Assembly: GCF_029076695.1 (NCBI RefSeq)
Contig: NZ_JARFIK010000002.1
Coordinates: 372,001-436,000 of the forward strand
Origin: Adlercreutzia equolifaciens
Lineage (GTDB): Bacteria; Actinomycetota; Coriobacteriia; Coriobacteriales; Eggerthellaceae
Reading direction: 5' to 3'
Length of the DNA stretch: 64,000 nt
The notes under the pieces were generated by a model, which ran no database searches, was not told the origin of the DNA, and worked only from the letters and a program-made list of their open reading frames with translations. How positions within the stretch are numbered: the stretch's first letter is position 1; every line of letters begins with the position of its first letter. The translations under genes were made by a program, and so were the position numbers. Of the stretch, positions 11,620 to 20,869 are shown in pieces.

Positions 11620-12429
11620 GTGTCAACCCTGGTCAATATCATTCGGTCTCAGTGGGAACGACGTGAGCAGATTTTCAGCCTCGCCTTGTTCGATCTGCGC
11701 AAGCAGGCCCGCGGCACCGTTTTGGGTCCGGCGTGGCTTTTCGTCAAGCCCATTGTGTACATCTGCGTATTCTGGTTTGCCCTGGAAATCGGTTTGCGAT
11801 CGGGCTCTAACGAACCGGGGGCGCCGCCTTACATTCTGTGGCTGATGGGCGGTTTGGTTCCCTGGTTCTACATTCAAACCATGCTGGGTACGGGCAGCAG
11901 TGTTTTTGCTCGCTTCAAATATCTGGTCAACAAGATCAAGTTCCCCTTGGCGGGCATTCCCACCATTTTCGCCATTGCCGAGATGATTATCCATTTGGGC
12001 ATGGTGGCGCTGCTGTTGGTGGTGTATTTCCTGTTCGGGCAGCCTTTGGACTGGTATTTGCTGCAAATTCCCGTGGCCATTGTGCTTATGTTCGTGTTCT
12101 TCTATATGTTCTCGCTGACTACCAGTTTGCTGTCGGCCATCAGCAAGGACTTTAAGAACCTCATCGTCACCTTTTCCACGCCGCTGTTCTGGCTGTCGGG
12201 CATTATCTTCAACGTGTACGATCTGGGCATTGGCTGGCTGCAGACGCTGCTGATGTTCGATCCCATTACGTTTATTGCCTCCATGTTCCGCTGCGCGGTC
12301 TACGACAAAACGTGGATCTGGGAAAACCCCATGGCGGTCATTGGCTTTGCTGTGGTGTTCGTGGCCATGCTGGTGGTGACGCTGGTGGTGTACAAGCGTA
12401 CGCGGGAGGAGGTGCCCGATGTCATCTAG
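11620..12429 (+). CDS. ABC-2 type polysaccharide exporter permease, TagG/Wzm family
   Basis: Integral membrane subunit (269 residues, six TM) of an ABC-2 transporter that exports undecaprenyl-linked polymer. The family phrases LWLMGGLVPWFYIQTML and the hydrophobic TM pattern fit TagG/Wzm/RfbD-type permeases. The start is GTG 11620 with GAGG just ahead. It overlaps the ATPase gene by 11 bases, which implies translational coupling. Together with the TagO-like enzyme upstream and glycerophosphotransferases downstream, this points to a teichoic-acid-like polymer made in the cytosol and exported in one step rather than by a Wzx/Wzy system. Confidence 0.92.
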   Translation: MSTLVNIIRSQWERREQIFSLALFDLRKQARGTVLGPAWLFVKPIVYICVFWFALEIGLRSGSNEPGAPPYILWLMGGLVPWFYIQTMLGTGSSVFARFKYLVNKIKFPLAGIPTIFAIAEMIIHLGMVALLLVVYFLFGQPLDWYLLQIPVAIVLMFVFFYMFSLTTSLLSAISKDFKNLIVTFSTPLFWLSGIIFNVYDLGIGWLQTLLMFDPITFIASMFRCAVYDKTWIWENPMAVIGFAVVFVAMLVVTLVVYKRTREEVPDVI

Positions 12430-13288
12430 CGATTACCCCACCGAGGAGCAAGTGGCCCAGGCGGCGGCGAATGCCGAGGCGGAAGCCAAGAGCATCGAAG
12501 CGGAATCCAGCGATGTTGTGGTGGAAGAGGGGCATGAGAACGGCACGCCGGTCTCGGACGAGGTAGCCATCTGCTTCGATCATGTGACGAAGACCTACAA
12601 GCTGTACAAGAACGACAAGCAGCGCTTCGCCAGTATTTTCTGGGGCAAGAAGAAGCGCGAGTTAGTCACCACGGTGAATGCGAACAACGACTTGTCCTTT
12701 GAGATCAAGAAGGGTGAGGCCGTGGCCTTTCTGGGCGAGAACGGTGCCGGCAAGTCTACCGCGCTGAAGATGGTAACCGGCGTTGCCTATCCCACCAAGG
12801 GCACGGTAACCGTTAACGGCCATGTGAGCGCGCTTCTGGAGCTGACAGCTGGTTTTGACAAGGCGCTCACGGGGCGCGAGAACGTGCGCCTGCGCGGCAA
12901 GGCCATGGGCTTTACCGATGAACAGCTGGAAACCCTTATTCCGAAAACCATCGAGTTCGCTGACCTGGGTGTTTATATCGACCAGCCGGTGCGCATGTAC
13001 TCCTCGGGCATGAAGTCGCGCTTGGGCTTTGGCTTGGCTGTATCCTCGGATCCTGAAATCCTGGTGGTAGATGAGGCGTTGGCCGTGGGTGACAAGCGCT
13101 TCAAGGAAAAATGCTACGCCCGTGTGCGCGAGATTATGGAAGACGAGAACGTTACCGTGTTGTTCGTGACCCACTCGTCGGGAGCTGCCGAGGAATTCTG
13201 CAAGCGCGGCATTGTGCTCGATAAGGGTACGAAGCGGTTCGACGGTCCCATCGAAGAGGCGGTGGCCTTCTACGACAATATGGCCTAG
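12419..13288 (+). CDS. ABC exporter ATP-binding subunit, TagH/Wzt family
   Basis: Cytosolic ATPase of 289 residues partnering the TagG-like permease. About 45 acidic, probably disordered residues precede the nucleotide-binding domain. Walker A is GENGAGKST, the signature loop is YSSGMKSRLGFGLA (the degenerate form typical of polysaccharide exporters), Walker B is EILVVDEALAVGD, and the switch histidine is in LFVTHSS. There is no Wzt-type C-terminal carbohydrate-binding domain, so substrate choice probably rests with the permease. The gene ends before a terminator shared with the convergent gene. Confidence 0.93.
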   Translation: MSSSDYPTEEQVAQAAANAEAEAKSIEAESSDVVVEEGHENGTPVSDEVAICFDHVTKTYKLYKNDKQRFASIFWGKKKRELVTTVNANNDLSFEIKKGEAVAFLGENGAGKSTALKMVTGVAYPTKGTVTVNGHVSALLELTAGFDKALTGRENVRLRGKAMGFTDEQLETLIPKTIEFADLGVYIDQPVRMYSSGMKSRLGFGLAVSSDPEILVVDEALAVGDKRFKEKCYARVREIMEDENVTVLFVTHSSGAAEEFCKRGIVLDKGTKRFDGPIEEAVAFYDNMA

Positions 13289-13333
13289 GGAAGCGAGCGG
13301 TTGCTTTCACCGCTTCTAAACCTGACATGACTG

Positions 13334-13370
13334 GCGCCCCGCGAGCTGCTGCCCGTGGGGCGCTTGCTTT
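13334..13370. terminator. Bidirectional terminator between the exporter ATPase and a convergent gene
   Basis: GCGCCCC (13334-13340) pairs with GGGGCGC (13357-13363) around a 16-base loop, followed by TTGCTTTT on the plus strand. It sits between the convergent ends at 13288 and 13385. Confidence 0.65.
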
Positions 13371-13384
13371 TGCGCAAGAGCAAT

Positions 13385-14500
13385 TTACCGCGTCAGTGCC
13401 ATAATAGAGCGGCACAGATGCTCAGTGCAGCTTTCATCTGCGGGGACGGCCACGTTGGCGTGGGTGAACGCCTGATAGGCCTCGCGGTTGAAGTCGTCAT
13501 TCTCGATGGCGCGAAGAATGCGCTGAGCGTCGGCGGTAAAGAGCGTGGGCACCTCGTGCTCGAGATCGATGTTCATACCGCGCTTCTGGTTATAGCTATC
13601 CCAGTCGTAGGCGTAGAGATAGACGGGCACATCCAAAAGCCCTGCCTCATAGATGACGGTGGAATAGTCGCTGATGACGTAGTCGGCAGCGAACAGCGGA
13701 TCGGGATTGTTGCCTGCAATGGTAAGTACGCGAGGGTCGTCAATGACCTGCGTGCTGACAGGGTGAGGCTTGTAGACCAAGTTGTAGCGGGAGAAATCCA
13801 CGGCACCGATAAGCGCCGTCATGGCCTTCTCGGTGTTGGCTGCGGGCACCTTGCGAAAGGTGGGGCAGTAGACGATGGTCTTCTTGCCCTGCAGCTGGGG
13901 GTGTTGGCCTACAACGGCCGCACGTTGGGCCGTGCGTGATGCGGGCGCCGTGAGTAGGTCGGCCCGGGGGAGGGGTGCTTCGAAGAGCAGAGCCGGGTCG
14001 GCATCGAAACCGGCGGCGAAATCGTCACGGAACGAAAGCGACGAGACGGCAATGGCGTCGTACCCCTCGTGCATATGCAGAAGCCGGGCGGTCTCGGGGT
14101 TGCGCCCCTCTTCGGAATCCAGCGCCGTGAAGCCGAACCTCTTCATATTGCCCAGGGCGTGCCAAATTTGCACGACGGGCGCCTTGATAGTGCTGCCAAG
14201 AAGGCTGACCGCAATGCAGTAGGAATCGAGCACCACCGCTTTGCTGGTGGCAATGAAGAACACTTGGCGAAACACTTCGGGAATATAGGCCAGGGGGTTG
14301 TGCAGCTGTCTGGACAAAATAACCGCTTGGATGGGAGGCTGCTGTTCCTGGCACCAGGTGGCCATGAGACGGAAATCAAGGGGAGCCTCGTCGCTTTGGC
14401 GGCTGATGAGCACCCAGCGATTGTCCGTGGGGAACAGGGAGCACAAGGAGTACAGCAGCTTCAGCAGCGCAGTGGCAACGTGGACGGCTAGATTTCGCAC
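13385..14500 (-). CDS. CDP-glycerol glycerophosphotransferase-like protein (TagB/TagF family)
   Basis: Peripheral membrane glycosyltransferase-fold protein of 371 residues. It carries the family motifs QIWHALGNMKRFG (catalytic His region), a FRKVPAANTEKAM substrate loop, and VISDYSTVIYEAGLLDVPV, which equals the TDYSS...F CDP-binding motif of TagB/TagF. It should add one or more glycerol- (or ribitol-) phosphates from a CDP-activated donor to a lipid-linked acceptor. It lacks the long N-terminal extension of its divergent neighbour at 14587, so the two may act as primer enzyme and polymerase (inference). The start is ATG 14500, 86 bases from the divergent start, so promoters must share this gap. 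Confidence 0.88.
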   Translation of the reverse strand: MRNLAVHVATALLKLLYSLCSLFPTDNRWVLISRQSDEAPLDFRLMATWCQEQQPPIQAVILSRQLHNPLAYIPEVFRQVFFIATSKAVVLDSYCIAVSLLGSTIKAPVVQIWHALGNMKRFGFTALDSEEGRNPETARLLHMHEGYDAIAVSSLSFRDDFAAGFDADPALLFEAPLPRADLLTAPASRTAQRAAVVGQHPQLQGKKTIVYCPTFRKVPAANTEKAMTALIGAVDFSRYNLVYKPHPVSTQVIDDPRVLTIAGNNPDPLFAADYVISDYSTVIYEAGLLDVPVYLYAYDWDSYNQKRGMNIDLEHEVPTLFTADAQRILRAIENDDFNREAYQAFTHANVAVPADESCTEHLCRSIMALTR

Positions 14501-14586
14501 GGGTGATCGGGCCCTTCGGTGTGGAGTAATCTTCGGGTTTCGGTGACCATGGTATCATGCTTCCCAGTGGAAATTTGGGAGGTCCT

Positions 14587-16368
14587 GTGACTATCACCGT
14601 TGAAGATATATCGTGGAACCGCGTGTTTCTGGAAGTGCGCTATCGCGCAACGGACGGCGAGAGCCTGAAGCTCTACCGCTTGCGCTCCCAGCGTTTCGTC
14701 AACTTCATTGAGGAGCGCACAGAGGAGGGCAACGGGGAGCTGGTGCGCGCTCGGGTCAACATTGTCGAGACGGGCAACCGCGAGCCGTTCGATGATGGCG
14801 AATGGCTGTTCTGCGAGCGCATTGCCTACGAACCCCTGACCCTGGCCTGGGCCGAGGAGCATATGCCGTGGCTGGTGGAACAGGTCAAGCACCGCGTGTG
14901 GACGAGCCTGCCCAAGCGCGTGCGCAAGCGGGCTGCTCAGGAGGAAATAACGTGGCGCGAGTATACCTATGACCGCACCATGCTGGCCGACCGCATTGCC
15001 GAGCACCCCTACAATACGCACAATATCGAATACGCCCCCGAGCTGCTGGGCCGTCTGGGCGATTTGTCCCGCGTCTTCCGCTATGTGAACGGCAAGTATT
15101 CCTGTGCCGCTTCCATTTTGCCGCGCACCGACCGTACCGAGTACAACAACCTGGTGTTGGCTATCGACTACTACGTGAAGAACAAGAACCCGCGCTTCCG
15201 CCGGTTCAGCAAACGCCAGCTGGAAAAGCAGGTGTTTGCGGCTTTTCATCGGGTGGTGCACGGGCTGGTTCCCCACAAGGGCAACCGCGTACTGTTCTTA
15301 AAAGAGAACGGCGACGAGCCCACCGATAACATGGCCGCCATTCGCGATCGCATGATCGAGCGCGGGCTGGACGCCGATTTCGTCATTGATGAGCGCTACC
15401 GCAATACCTTTGAGGGGCACCAGAACCCCTTCTCGTGGACGCGCGACATCGTGGCCATTGCACGTGCCGACTACATCTTCATCGACGACTATTGCCCCGT
15501 GTTTAACTTTATCGATCCCGGTGACGATACGGTGCTCACTCAGGTGTGGCATGCCGGCGTGGGTTTCAAATCGGTAGGCTATGCCCGTTTCGGCATCAAG
15601 GGTTCGCCCGACCCCTATCAGTCCGCCCATCGTCGCTACAATTATGCGCTTATTGGCAACGAGCATCTGCGCCAGATTTACTCCGAAGTGTTCGGCATCG
15701 AGGAACAGGCTTTGCTGGCTACGGGCATGCCGCGTCTCGATCATTTCCTGGACGAAGGCCATGCCGCTGAGGCTCGGGCCGATTTGCTGGCGCGCTATCC
15801 CTGGATGGACGAGGGTCGCGTGGTGGTATTTGCGCCCACCTTCCGCGGCTCGGGGCAGCGCACCGCTCATTACCCTTACGAGGAGTACTTCGATATGGAG
15901 GCCCTCTACGAGATGTGCTGCGACACGAACACCTACTTCGTGTTCGAGATGCATCACTTCATCGATGAGCTGCCCGATATTCCGGAGAAGTTCCGAGATC
16001 GCATCTTTGACCTGTCCGAAGAGAACCTCAATCAGCTGTTCTTTGTGGCCGATGTGCTGGTGACCGACTACTCGTCATGCTTCTACGACTTCCTGCTGCT
16101 GAAGAAGCCTGTGGTGTTCTATGTGCCCGACAAGGTGATCTACGAGGCCACGCGCGGCGTGCAGCGCACCGTGGACGAGATGGCGCCGGGCGTGGTGTGC
16201 GATACCTTCGCGGACTTCATGGACGTGCTGGCCACGAACGCCTACGACGCCAAGGAGCCTGACGCCTCCATGATCGACCGTTGTCTGGAAAACTCGGGCT
16301 TGGCCACTGACCGCGCCATCAACACCATCTTGCTGGGCAAGGACGTGCCGGGCGTCAAGATGAAGTAG
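14587..16368 (+). CDS. CDP-glycerol glycerophosphotransferase, TagF-like with N-terminal beta domain
   Basis: Teichoic-acid-type polymerase candidate of 593 residues. The first 200 residues form a separate beta-rich domain followed by Arg/Lys-rich helices that could lie on the membrane. The catalytic half begins near residue 220 and shows QVWHAGVGFKSVG (general base His), VFAPTFRGSG, and VTDYSSCFYDFLLLKKPV. It transfers polyol-phosphate from a CDP donor to the growing chain at the inner face of the membrane. The start is GTG 14587 because TGGGAGG lies four bases ahead; the longer frame from 14557 begins inside that SD region. Donor identity (glycerol or ribitol) cannot be decided, but the IspD/TarI-like gene at 22484 hints at a locally made CDP-polyol. 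Confidence 0.9.
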   Translation: MTITVEDISWNRVFLEVRYRATDGESLKLYRLRSQRFVNFIEERTEEGNGELVRARVNIVETGNREPFDDGEWLFCERIAYEPLTLAWAEEHMPWLVEQVKHRVWTSLPKRVRKRAAQEEITWREYTYDRTMLADRIAEHPYNTHNIEYAPELLGRLGDLSRVFRYVNGKYSCAASILPRTDRTEYNNLVLAIDYYVKNKNPRFRRFSKRQLEKQVFAAFHRVVHGLVPHKGNRVLFLKENGDEPTDNMAAIRDRMIERGLDADFVIDERYRNTFEGHQNPFSWTRDIVAIARADYIFIDDYCPVFNFIDPGDDTVLTQVWHAGVGFKSVGYARFGIKGSPDPYQSAHRRYNYALIGNEHLRQIYSEVFGIEEQALLATGMPRLDHFLDEGHAAEARADLLARYPWMDEGRVVVFAPTFRGSGQRTAHYPYEEYFDMEALYEMCCDTNTYFVFEMHHFIDELPDIPEKFRDRIFDLSEENLNQLFFVADVLVTDYSSCFYDFLLLKKPVVFYVPDKVIYEATRGVQRTVDEMAPGVVCDTFADFMDVLATNAYDAKEPDASMIDRCLENSGLATDRAINTILLGKDVPGVKMK

Positions 16369-16480
16369 AAAGAGCGCACAACGGCTTCGATAGCGGTAGC
16401 GAACGAGGTTCGCCGACTGTCTTTATCGGCTTTCACCTGCTAAAATAACTCCTTGTTTACAGAGAGTTAAAGGAGGTTGT

Positions 16481-17872
16481 ATGCGCTCATTGCTTCTTAA
16501 GGGCGCGATGGTTGTCGCGCTCTGCGTCGGTACGCTGGGGCTGGGGGCCACCACGGCGTTCGCGGCCACCACAGTGAAAGCGAACCCGAAAAGTGGCGCT
16601 GACGCCTACAAGGTCATTCAGGCGCAGCTCGATAAGGCCCATGCCAAGGCCAAAAGCGGGAACAAGTACACCGTCAAGGTGAAGAAGGGGTCCTACAAGC
16701 TCAGCGGAACCTTGCGGATCTACAGCAATACGACGCTCGATTTGACAGGCGTGAAGCTCAAGGCCACCAATAAGTCCAAGAATATGATCAAGGTGGGCGA
16801 TACGCCTCTCGACAAGAAGACGGGCTACGCCTACAAGAACATCTCCATTGTGGGCGGCGACTTGAACAACGCCGGCCATGGGTGCACGGTCATTCAAATT
16901 GGTCACGTCAAGAACATGTCGCTCAAGAAGATGAAGATCCACAATACGAAGAACGCCCACTTGGTAGAAGTGGCCGGTGCCGATGGCTTCACCGTGGACA
17001 GCTGCACGCTTTACGATCAGGTGCTTACCAAGAACGCCAGCGTGTCGACGCCCGAGGCCATCCAAATTGACATTCTGGTTAAGCGCCACATGCCTACCTA
17101 TCGCTCGGAGCCTCTGGCCTGCAAGAACATTGTGGTGAAGAACTGCACGTTCAAGAATGTGCCGCGCGGCGTAGGAAGCCACACGGCCATCCTCAATTGC
17201 CCCATGACGAACATCAAGTTTCTGAACAACACGTTTACGAAGTGCACGAGCACCGCTATTCAGACGCTCAATTACCAGAACTGCACCATTGAGGGCAACA
17301 CCATCAACGGCGCACCCCGCGGTATTGCTGTGTACACCGTGTTTCCCAAGGGTGTCTTCTTCGCCTCGACGTTGGCCAAAGAGGGCAATGTGAAAACGAA
17401 GATCTCGAGCGCCTATCGCACGCCGGCCGCCAATCAGAAAATCGTGATCAACAGCAACACCATTAAGGTGGCGGGGGATGACGTCATCACGAAGACGGAG
17501 AATGCCGGCATCTTGGTGTATGGCTATAACTTCGCAAAGAAGCTGACCAAGAACGCAGGTACAGACGCCATTCCGGCAGGGAACTATTATGCGAGCGGCG
17601 TGACGGTGTCGAACAACAAGGTGAACACGACGGGTCACGGCATTCGACTGGTCGACACGCGCAACAGCGTGGTGTCCGGCAATACCGTTTCCTTTACCAA
17701 GAACGGCAGCTCTCAGGGTACGGGCTACGGTATTCAGCTGATTGATCAGAGCATCAACAACCAGCTCATTGGCAACACCGTGACAGGCTCTATGACACGC
17801 GATATTTCCATTGCTCGCGGCTCCACGCTCTCTCGAGACGAGGGCAATAAGACCTCAGATGGATCTTGGTAG
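16481..17872 (+). CDS. Secreted right-handed beta-helix (pectate-lyase-fold) protein
   Basis: Exported protein of 463 residues with a signal peptide (about 1-29, ATTAFAAT) and then a long run of beta-helix rungs, read as repeated short N-rich strands such as NTTLDLTGVKLKATN, NIVVKNCTF, NCTIEGNTINGAP and NSVVSGNTVSF. This matches the pectate lyase / NosD-like parallel beta-helix fold, used by polysaccharide lyases, epimerases and surface adhesins. I see no assignable catalytic set, so activity on the local glycan is only a guess. AAAGGAGG stands four bases before the ATG, one of the best SDs here. A terminator follows immediately. Confidence 0.85.
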   Translation: MRSLLLKGAMVVALCVGTLGLGATTAFAATTVKANPKSGADAYKVIQAQLDKAHAKAKSGNKYTVKVKKGSYKLSGTLRIYSNTTLDLTGVKLKATNKSKNMIKVGDTPLDKKTGYAYKNISIVGGDLNNAGHGCTVIQIGHVKNMSLKKMKIHNTKNAHLVEVAGADGFTVDSCTLYDQVLTKNASVSTPEAIQIDILVKRHMPTYRSEPLACKNIVVKNCTFKNVPRGVGSHTAILNCPMTNIKFLNNTFTKCTSTAIQTLNYQNCTIEGNTINGAPRGIAVYTVFPKGVFFASTLAKEGNVKTKISSAYRTPAANQKIVINSNTIKVAGDDVITKTENAGILVYGYNFAKKLTKNAGTDAIPAGNYYASGVTVSNNKVNTTGHGIRLVDTRNSVVSGNTVSFTKNGSSQGTGYGIQLIDQSINNQLIGNTVTGSMTRDISIARGSTLSRDEGNKTSDGSW

Positions 17873-17901
17873 AAACGCCCTTCGCGATACGTAAGCAGAA
17901 C

Positions 17902-17940
17902 AAAGGCCGGCGCCGCATTCACGTGGCGCCGGCCTTTTCT
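17902..17940 (+). terminator. Intrinsic terminator
   Basis: AAAGGCCGGCGCC (17902-17914) pairs with GGCGCCGGCCTTT, followed by TTCTTTGTT. Being A-rich before and T-rich after, it can also stop the convergent minus-strand transcript ending at 17973. Confidence 0.9.
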
Positions 17941-17972
17941 TTGTTGCGTCAGGAGGCCCGTTCGCTGAGGGG

Positions 17973-19256
17973 CTAGTTCTTCGAAGAGGTGGTATCGCCG
18001 GGTAAATCGAAATAGTGGGGGAGATACTGCGGCGGTCGCGTGTAGGCGCTTGTACTGCCAACAAAGTAAATGTCGTCGGCGTCGGTTTCGTTGATGCGAT
18101 CAATGAGCGTGAAGTCACCCTCTTCACCGTCGCGGATGTCGCGATAGCATTGCAGGTACGTGTAATTACGTGCCAGGAGCCAGTGAAGCGAATCGGCGTA
18201 AGAGTCCATGATGACCAGGGCGCGCTTGTCGGAAGGGGAGGCTTGATTGACCAGAGGGGACTGGGCCGTCAAAAGCGAGGAGCCGTACCACTGGGTGTAG
18301 AAGCTGTACTCCGCGATGGGGCCCATGGCGAGAAGCGCCTCGACGCTGTCTGCTTGCGCGATAGGGGGCAGCTCGGTGTTCTGCACCTCCAGACCTGTCA
18401 GGTCGAATGCAGGCTCCTCGACCGCCTCGTTAAGGAGCATGAGGCCGTCGCGAGCATAGGAGCCGTTTGTTGCCAAACCGGGGAAGGAGAGTGTGGGACG
18501 AGGTTCTTCCACGGTGTAGGGCAGCTTGGCGGTAGCTTGCAGGGTGCGGTAGAGCGCCAGGGTGCCGTAGCCGTTCCAGTGGTGGTCAGTGCGGTAATAG
18601 TTGCGGTAATACTCGGCATCGTCATCATAGGTAAGACTGACCACGTGAACGTTCGGCGTCTCTTCAGTGCCCTCGTTGAGCACCTCCAGGTAGTCGTTGG
18701 TGGAGAGAGCGTTCGCTACCAGTTGGTGCGCGGGATTAGATGCGGAGGTGTAGGACATGTCGGCCACTACCAAATAGAAGTTCTTGTCGGGAACCTGGCT
18801 GGCAATTTTGGCAATGCCCTCGGCCGTCTTCTTCGTGCGTTTCAGCGTCCATTGCTTTGTAGAAGGGTAGTCTGCCAGGGCGTCGTGCTGGGGAATATAG
18901 ACGGTTTTGCTGCCGAAGAAGGTGGGGTACGCTTCGAAATTCGCCACAAGGTTGGACGCCGCAATAGCGTTGCGCTGCAGTGATGCGTTGGCGAGAAGCA
19001 CCGTGGCTTTGAAGGGGATATGATTTTCAATCTCGGTGGTAAGCGCCTCTTGAAGCTCTTCGGTTTCGAAGCCCTTGAGCGAAAGATGCTTCTCGAGATG
19101 AGATTCGGAGATACCTCCCGAAAGATAGGTAGCGCTTTCGGCGGTGAGCCAATCGGGCAAAGGAAGACGGAGGCCTTCCTGGGCTGCCCACAGCGCGCAG
19201 GGCGTGAGAAGGAGCAGGCAGAAAAGCGAAGTCAAGATGGTGTTGCGAGCCTTCAT
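17973..19256 (-). CDS. DHHW-family / AlgX-like SGNH protein, partner of MBOAT
   Basis: Exported or membrane-tethered protein of 427 residues with an N-terminal hydrophobic segment (about 7-25, SLFCLLLLTPCALWAA). The diagnostic YRTDHHWNGYGTLALYRTL lies mid-protein, and VIMDSYADSLHWLLA resembles the SGNH nucleophile block with its Ser. Proteins of this DHHW/AlgJ/AlgX type transfer acyl groups to glycans outside the membrane after an MBOAT partner hands them across. The gene starts nine bases after the MBOAT stop, so the two are co-transcribed. O-acetylation of the exported polymer is the likely result; the acceptor is not known. Confidence 0.85.
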   Translation of the reverse strand: MKARNTILTSLFCLLLLTPCALWAAQEGLRLPLPDWLTAESATYLSGGISESHLEKHLSLKGFETEELQEALTTEIENHIPFKATVLLANASLQRNAIAASNLVANFEAYPTFFGSKTVYIPQHDALADYPSTKQWTLKRTKKTAEGIAKIASQVPDKNFYLVVADMSYTSASNPAHQLVANALSTNDYLEVLNEGTEETPNVHVVSLTYDDDAEYYRNYYRTDHHWNGYGTLALYRTLQATAKLPYTVEEPRPTLSFPGLATNGSYARDGLMLLNEAVEEPAFDLTGLEVQNTELPPIAQADSVEALLAMGPIAEYSFYTQWYGSSLLTAQSPLVNQASPSDKRALVIMDSYADSLHWLLARNYTYLQCYRDIRDGEEGDFTLIDRINETDADDIYFVGSTSAYTRPPQYLPHYFDLPGDTTSSKN

Positions 19257-19265
19257 GACGCTCTC

Positions 19266-20789
19266 CTAGAACTGGAAGTAGATGAACGGGTTGTACGAGC
19301 TAGATACCACCGACATGGCCGACAGCACGAACACGGCCAGCAGCGCCACGTCGGCAAGGACGTTGACGGCGGTGACTATGCGGGCGCGGCCCGGCGTGAC
19401 GGCCGGAGCTTCAAGCACGGCCTGGCACGGCGGCACGGCGGTGTTGCCCTTCTGGGGCGCAGCCACGATGGCGCGATGCGGGTCGCCTTCGGCCCAGGCC
19501 TGAAGCTTCTTGCGCAGCCAGGGGGCCCAGGGCAGCGAGCCGATAATAAAGATAGGCACAAGGCTTACGTAGCTCCAGGACTGCAGCTCCCACAACGTGG
19601 AGGTGCCGAGCCAGCCGTAGGCGCCGAACATGGCGCAGAACCACTCGGCGATGTTGCCCAGGCCGGTGACGGCGAACAGAAGCCAACCGAAGAAGAACAG
19701 TACAGCGCACCAGATGTGGCTGACAAAGCCAGGTAGTCGGTCGAGCACCTTCATGATGAAGAACTTCTCCAGCAGAATGAGCACGCCCCAGTACAGGCCC
19801 CACAGAAGGAAGTTCCAGGCCGCTCCGTGCCAGATGCCGGTGAGGCCCCACACAATCATAGTGTTCAGAATAAAGCGGGGCGTCTTCACGCGATTGCCAC
19901 CCAGCGGAATATAGACGTAATCGCGGAAGAACCCGCCCAAGGTCATGTGCCAACGACGCCAGAACTCCGTGGCGGACTTGGACGTATAGGGGTAGTTGAA
20001 GTTGCGCGGGTAGTCGAAGCCCATCATCTTGCCCATGCCGATGGCCATGTCCGAATAGCCCGAAAAGTCGAAGTAGATCTGGAAGGTGTAGGCGGCCACG
20101 CCCGAGAAGCAACCCACGAAGCCGATGTCGGCGGCCTCGCGGGGCAGGAGCGAATCGGCCAGGGTGCCGGCGGTGTTGGCCAGCAGCACCTTCTTGCCGA
20201 GGCCCACGCAGAACAGTCGGAGACCCTGGGCAAAGCCGGCCAGGGTGGCATGGCGGTTGTCGATTTCGGCCTCGATGTCGGAGTAGCGCACGATGGGGCC
20301 CGCCACCAGCTGGGGGAACATGGCGATGTACATGCCCAGATACAAGGGATTCTTCTGGGCCTTCACCTGGCCGCGATACACATCTACTACATAGGTGATG
20401 GCCTGCAGGGTGAAGAACGAGATGCCGATGGGCAGCGCCAGGTTCAGTTCGGCGATGAATTCCTCGCCGATGGCGCGGTTGATGTTCTCAGCCAGAAAGC
20501 CCTGATACTTGTAAAACCCAAGAATGAGAAGGTTGAGCGCCAGGTCGGCTGCGAGAAGCGCCTTCTGGGCGCCGCGTGCCCCCGTTTTCGAAATGGCGAA
20601 ACCGAAGGCCCAGTTGAAGCAGATGGAGAACACCATGAGCCACACGTACACCGGCTCGCCCCAGGCGTAGAACAACAGCGAGAAGACCAGAAGCACGATG
20701 TTGCGAGCTGCCCGCTTGGGCATGATGAAGTAAACAGCCAGGAAAACCGGCAGAAAGGCAAACAGGAAGACGGTGCTGGAGAAGACCAT
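19266..20789 (-). CDS. MBOAT-family membrane O-acyltransferase (AlgI/DltB-like)
   Basis: Polytopic enzyme of 507 residues (about 11-12 TM). MBOAT signatures include FDFSGYSDMAIGMGKMMGF, NFNYPYTSKSATEFWRRWH and the catalytic histidine motif GLTGIWHGAAWNFLLWG. Members move acyl groups, usually acetyl, from a cytosolic donor across the membrane for glycan decoration. Together with the DHHW protein just downstream it forms the classic two-protein acetylation unit seen with alginate and wall polymers. It lies within the minus-strand block 17973-22279, which starts with a pyruvyl transferase, so acetylation and pyruvylation may be expressed together. Confidence 0.92.
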   Translation of the reverse strand: MVFSSTVFLFAFLPVFLAVYFIMPKRAARNIVLLVFSLLFYAWGEPVYVWLMVFSICFNWAFGFAISKTGARGAQKALLAADLALNLLILGFYKYQGFLAENINRAIGEEFIAELNLALPIGISFFTLQAITYVVDVYRGQVKAQKNPLYLGMYIAMFPQLVAGPIVRYSDIEAEIDNRHATLAGFAQGLRLFCVGLGKKVLLANTAGTLADSLLPREAADIGFVGCFSGVAAYTFQIYFDFSGYSDMAIGMGKMMGFDYPRNFNYPYTSKSATEFWRRWHMTLGGFFRDYVYIPLGGNRVKTPRFILNTMIVWGLTGIWHGAAWNFLLWGLYWGVLILLEKFFIMKVLDRLPGFVSHIWCAVLFFFGWLLFAVTGLGNIAEWFCAMFGAYGWLGTSTLWELQSWSYVSLVPIFIIGSLPWAPWLRKKLQAWAEGDPHRAIVAAPQKGNTAVPPCQAVLEAPAVTPGRARIVTAVNVLADVALLAVFVLSAMSVVSSSYNPFIYFQF

Positions 20790-20869
20790 GAAAACCTCCG
20801 GGGGCGGGCGAAGCGGAAAAGCAGGCGGGGATCGTCCGCCCCATGCGGGCGGACGGAGTAAGAAGAGGC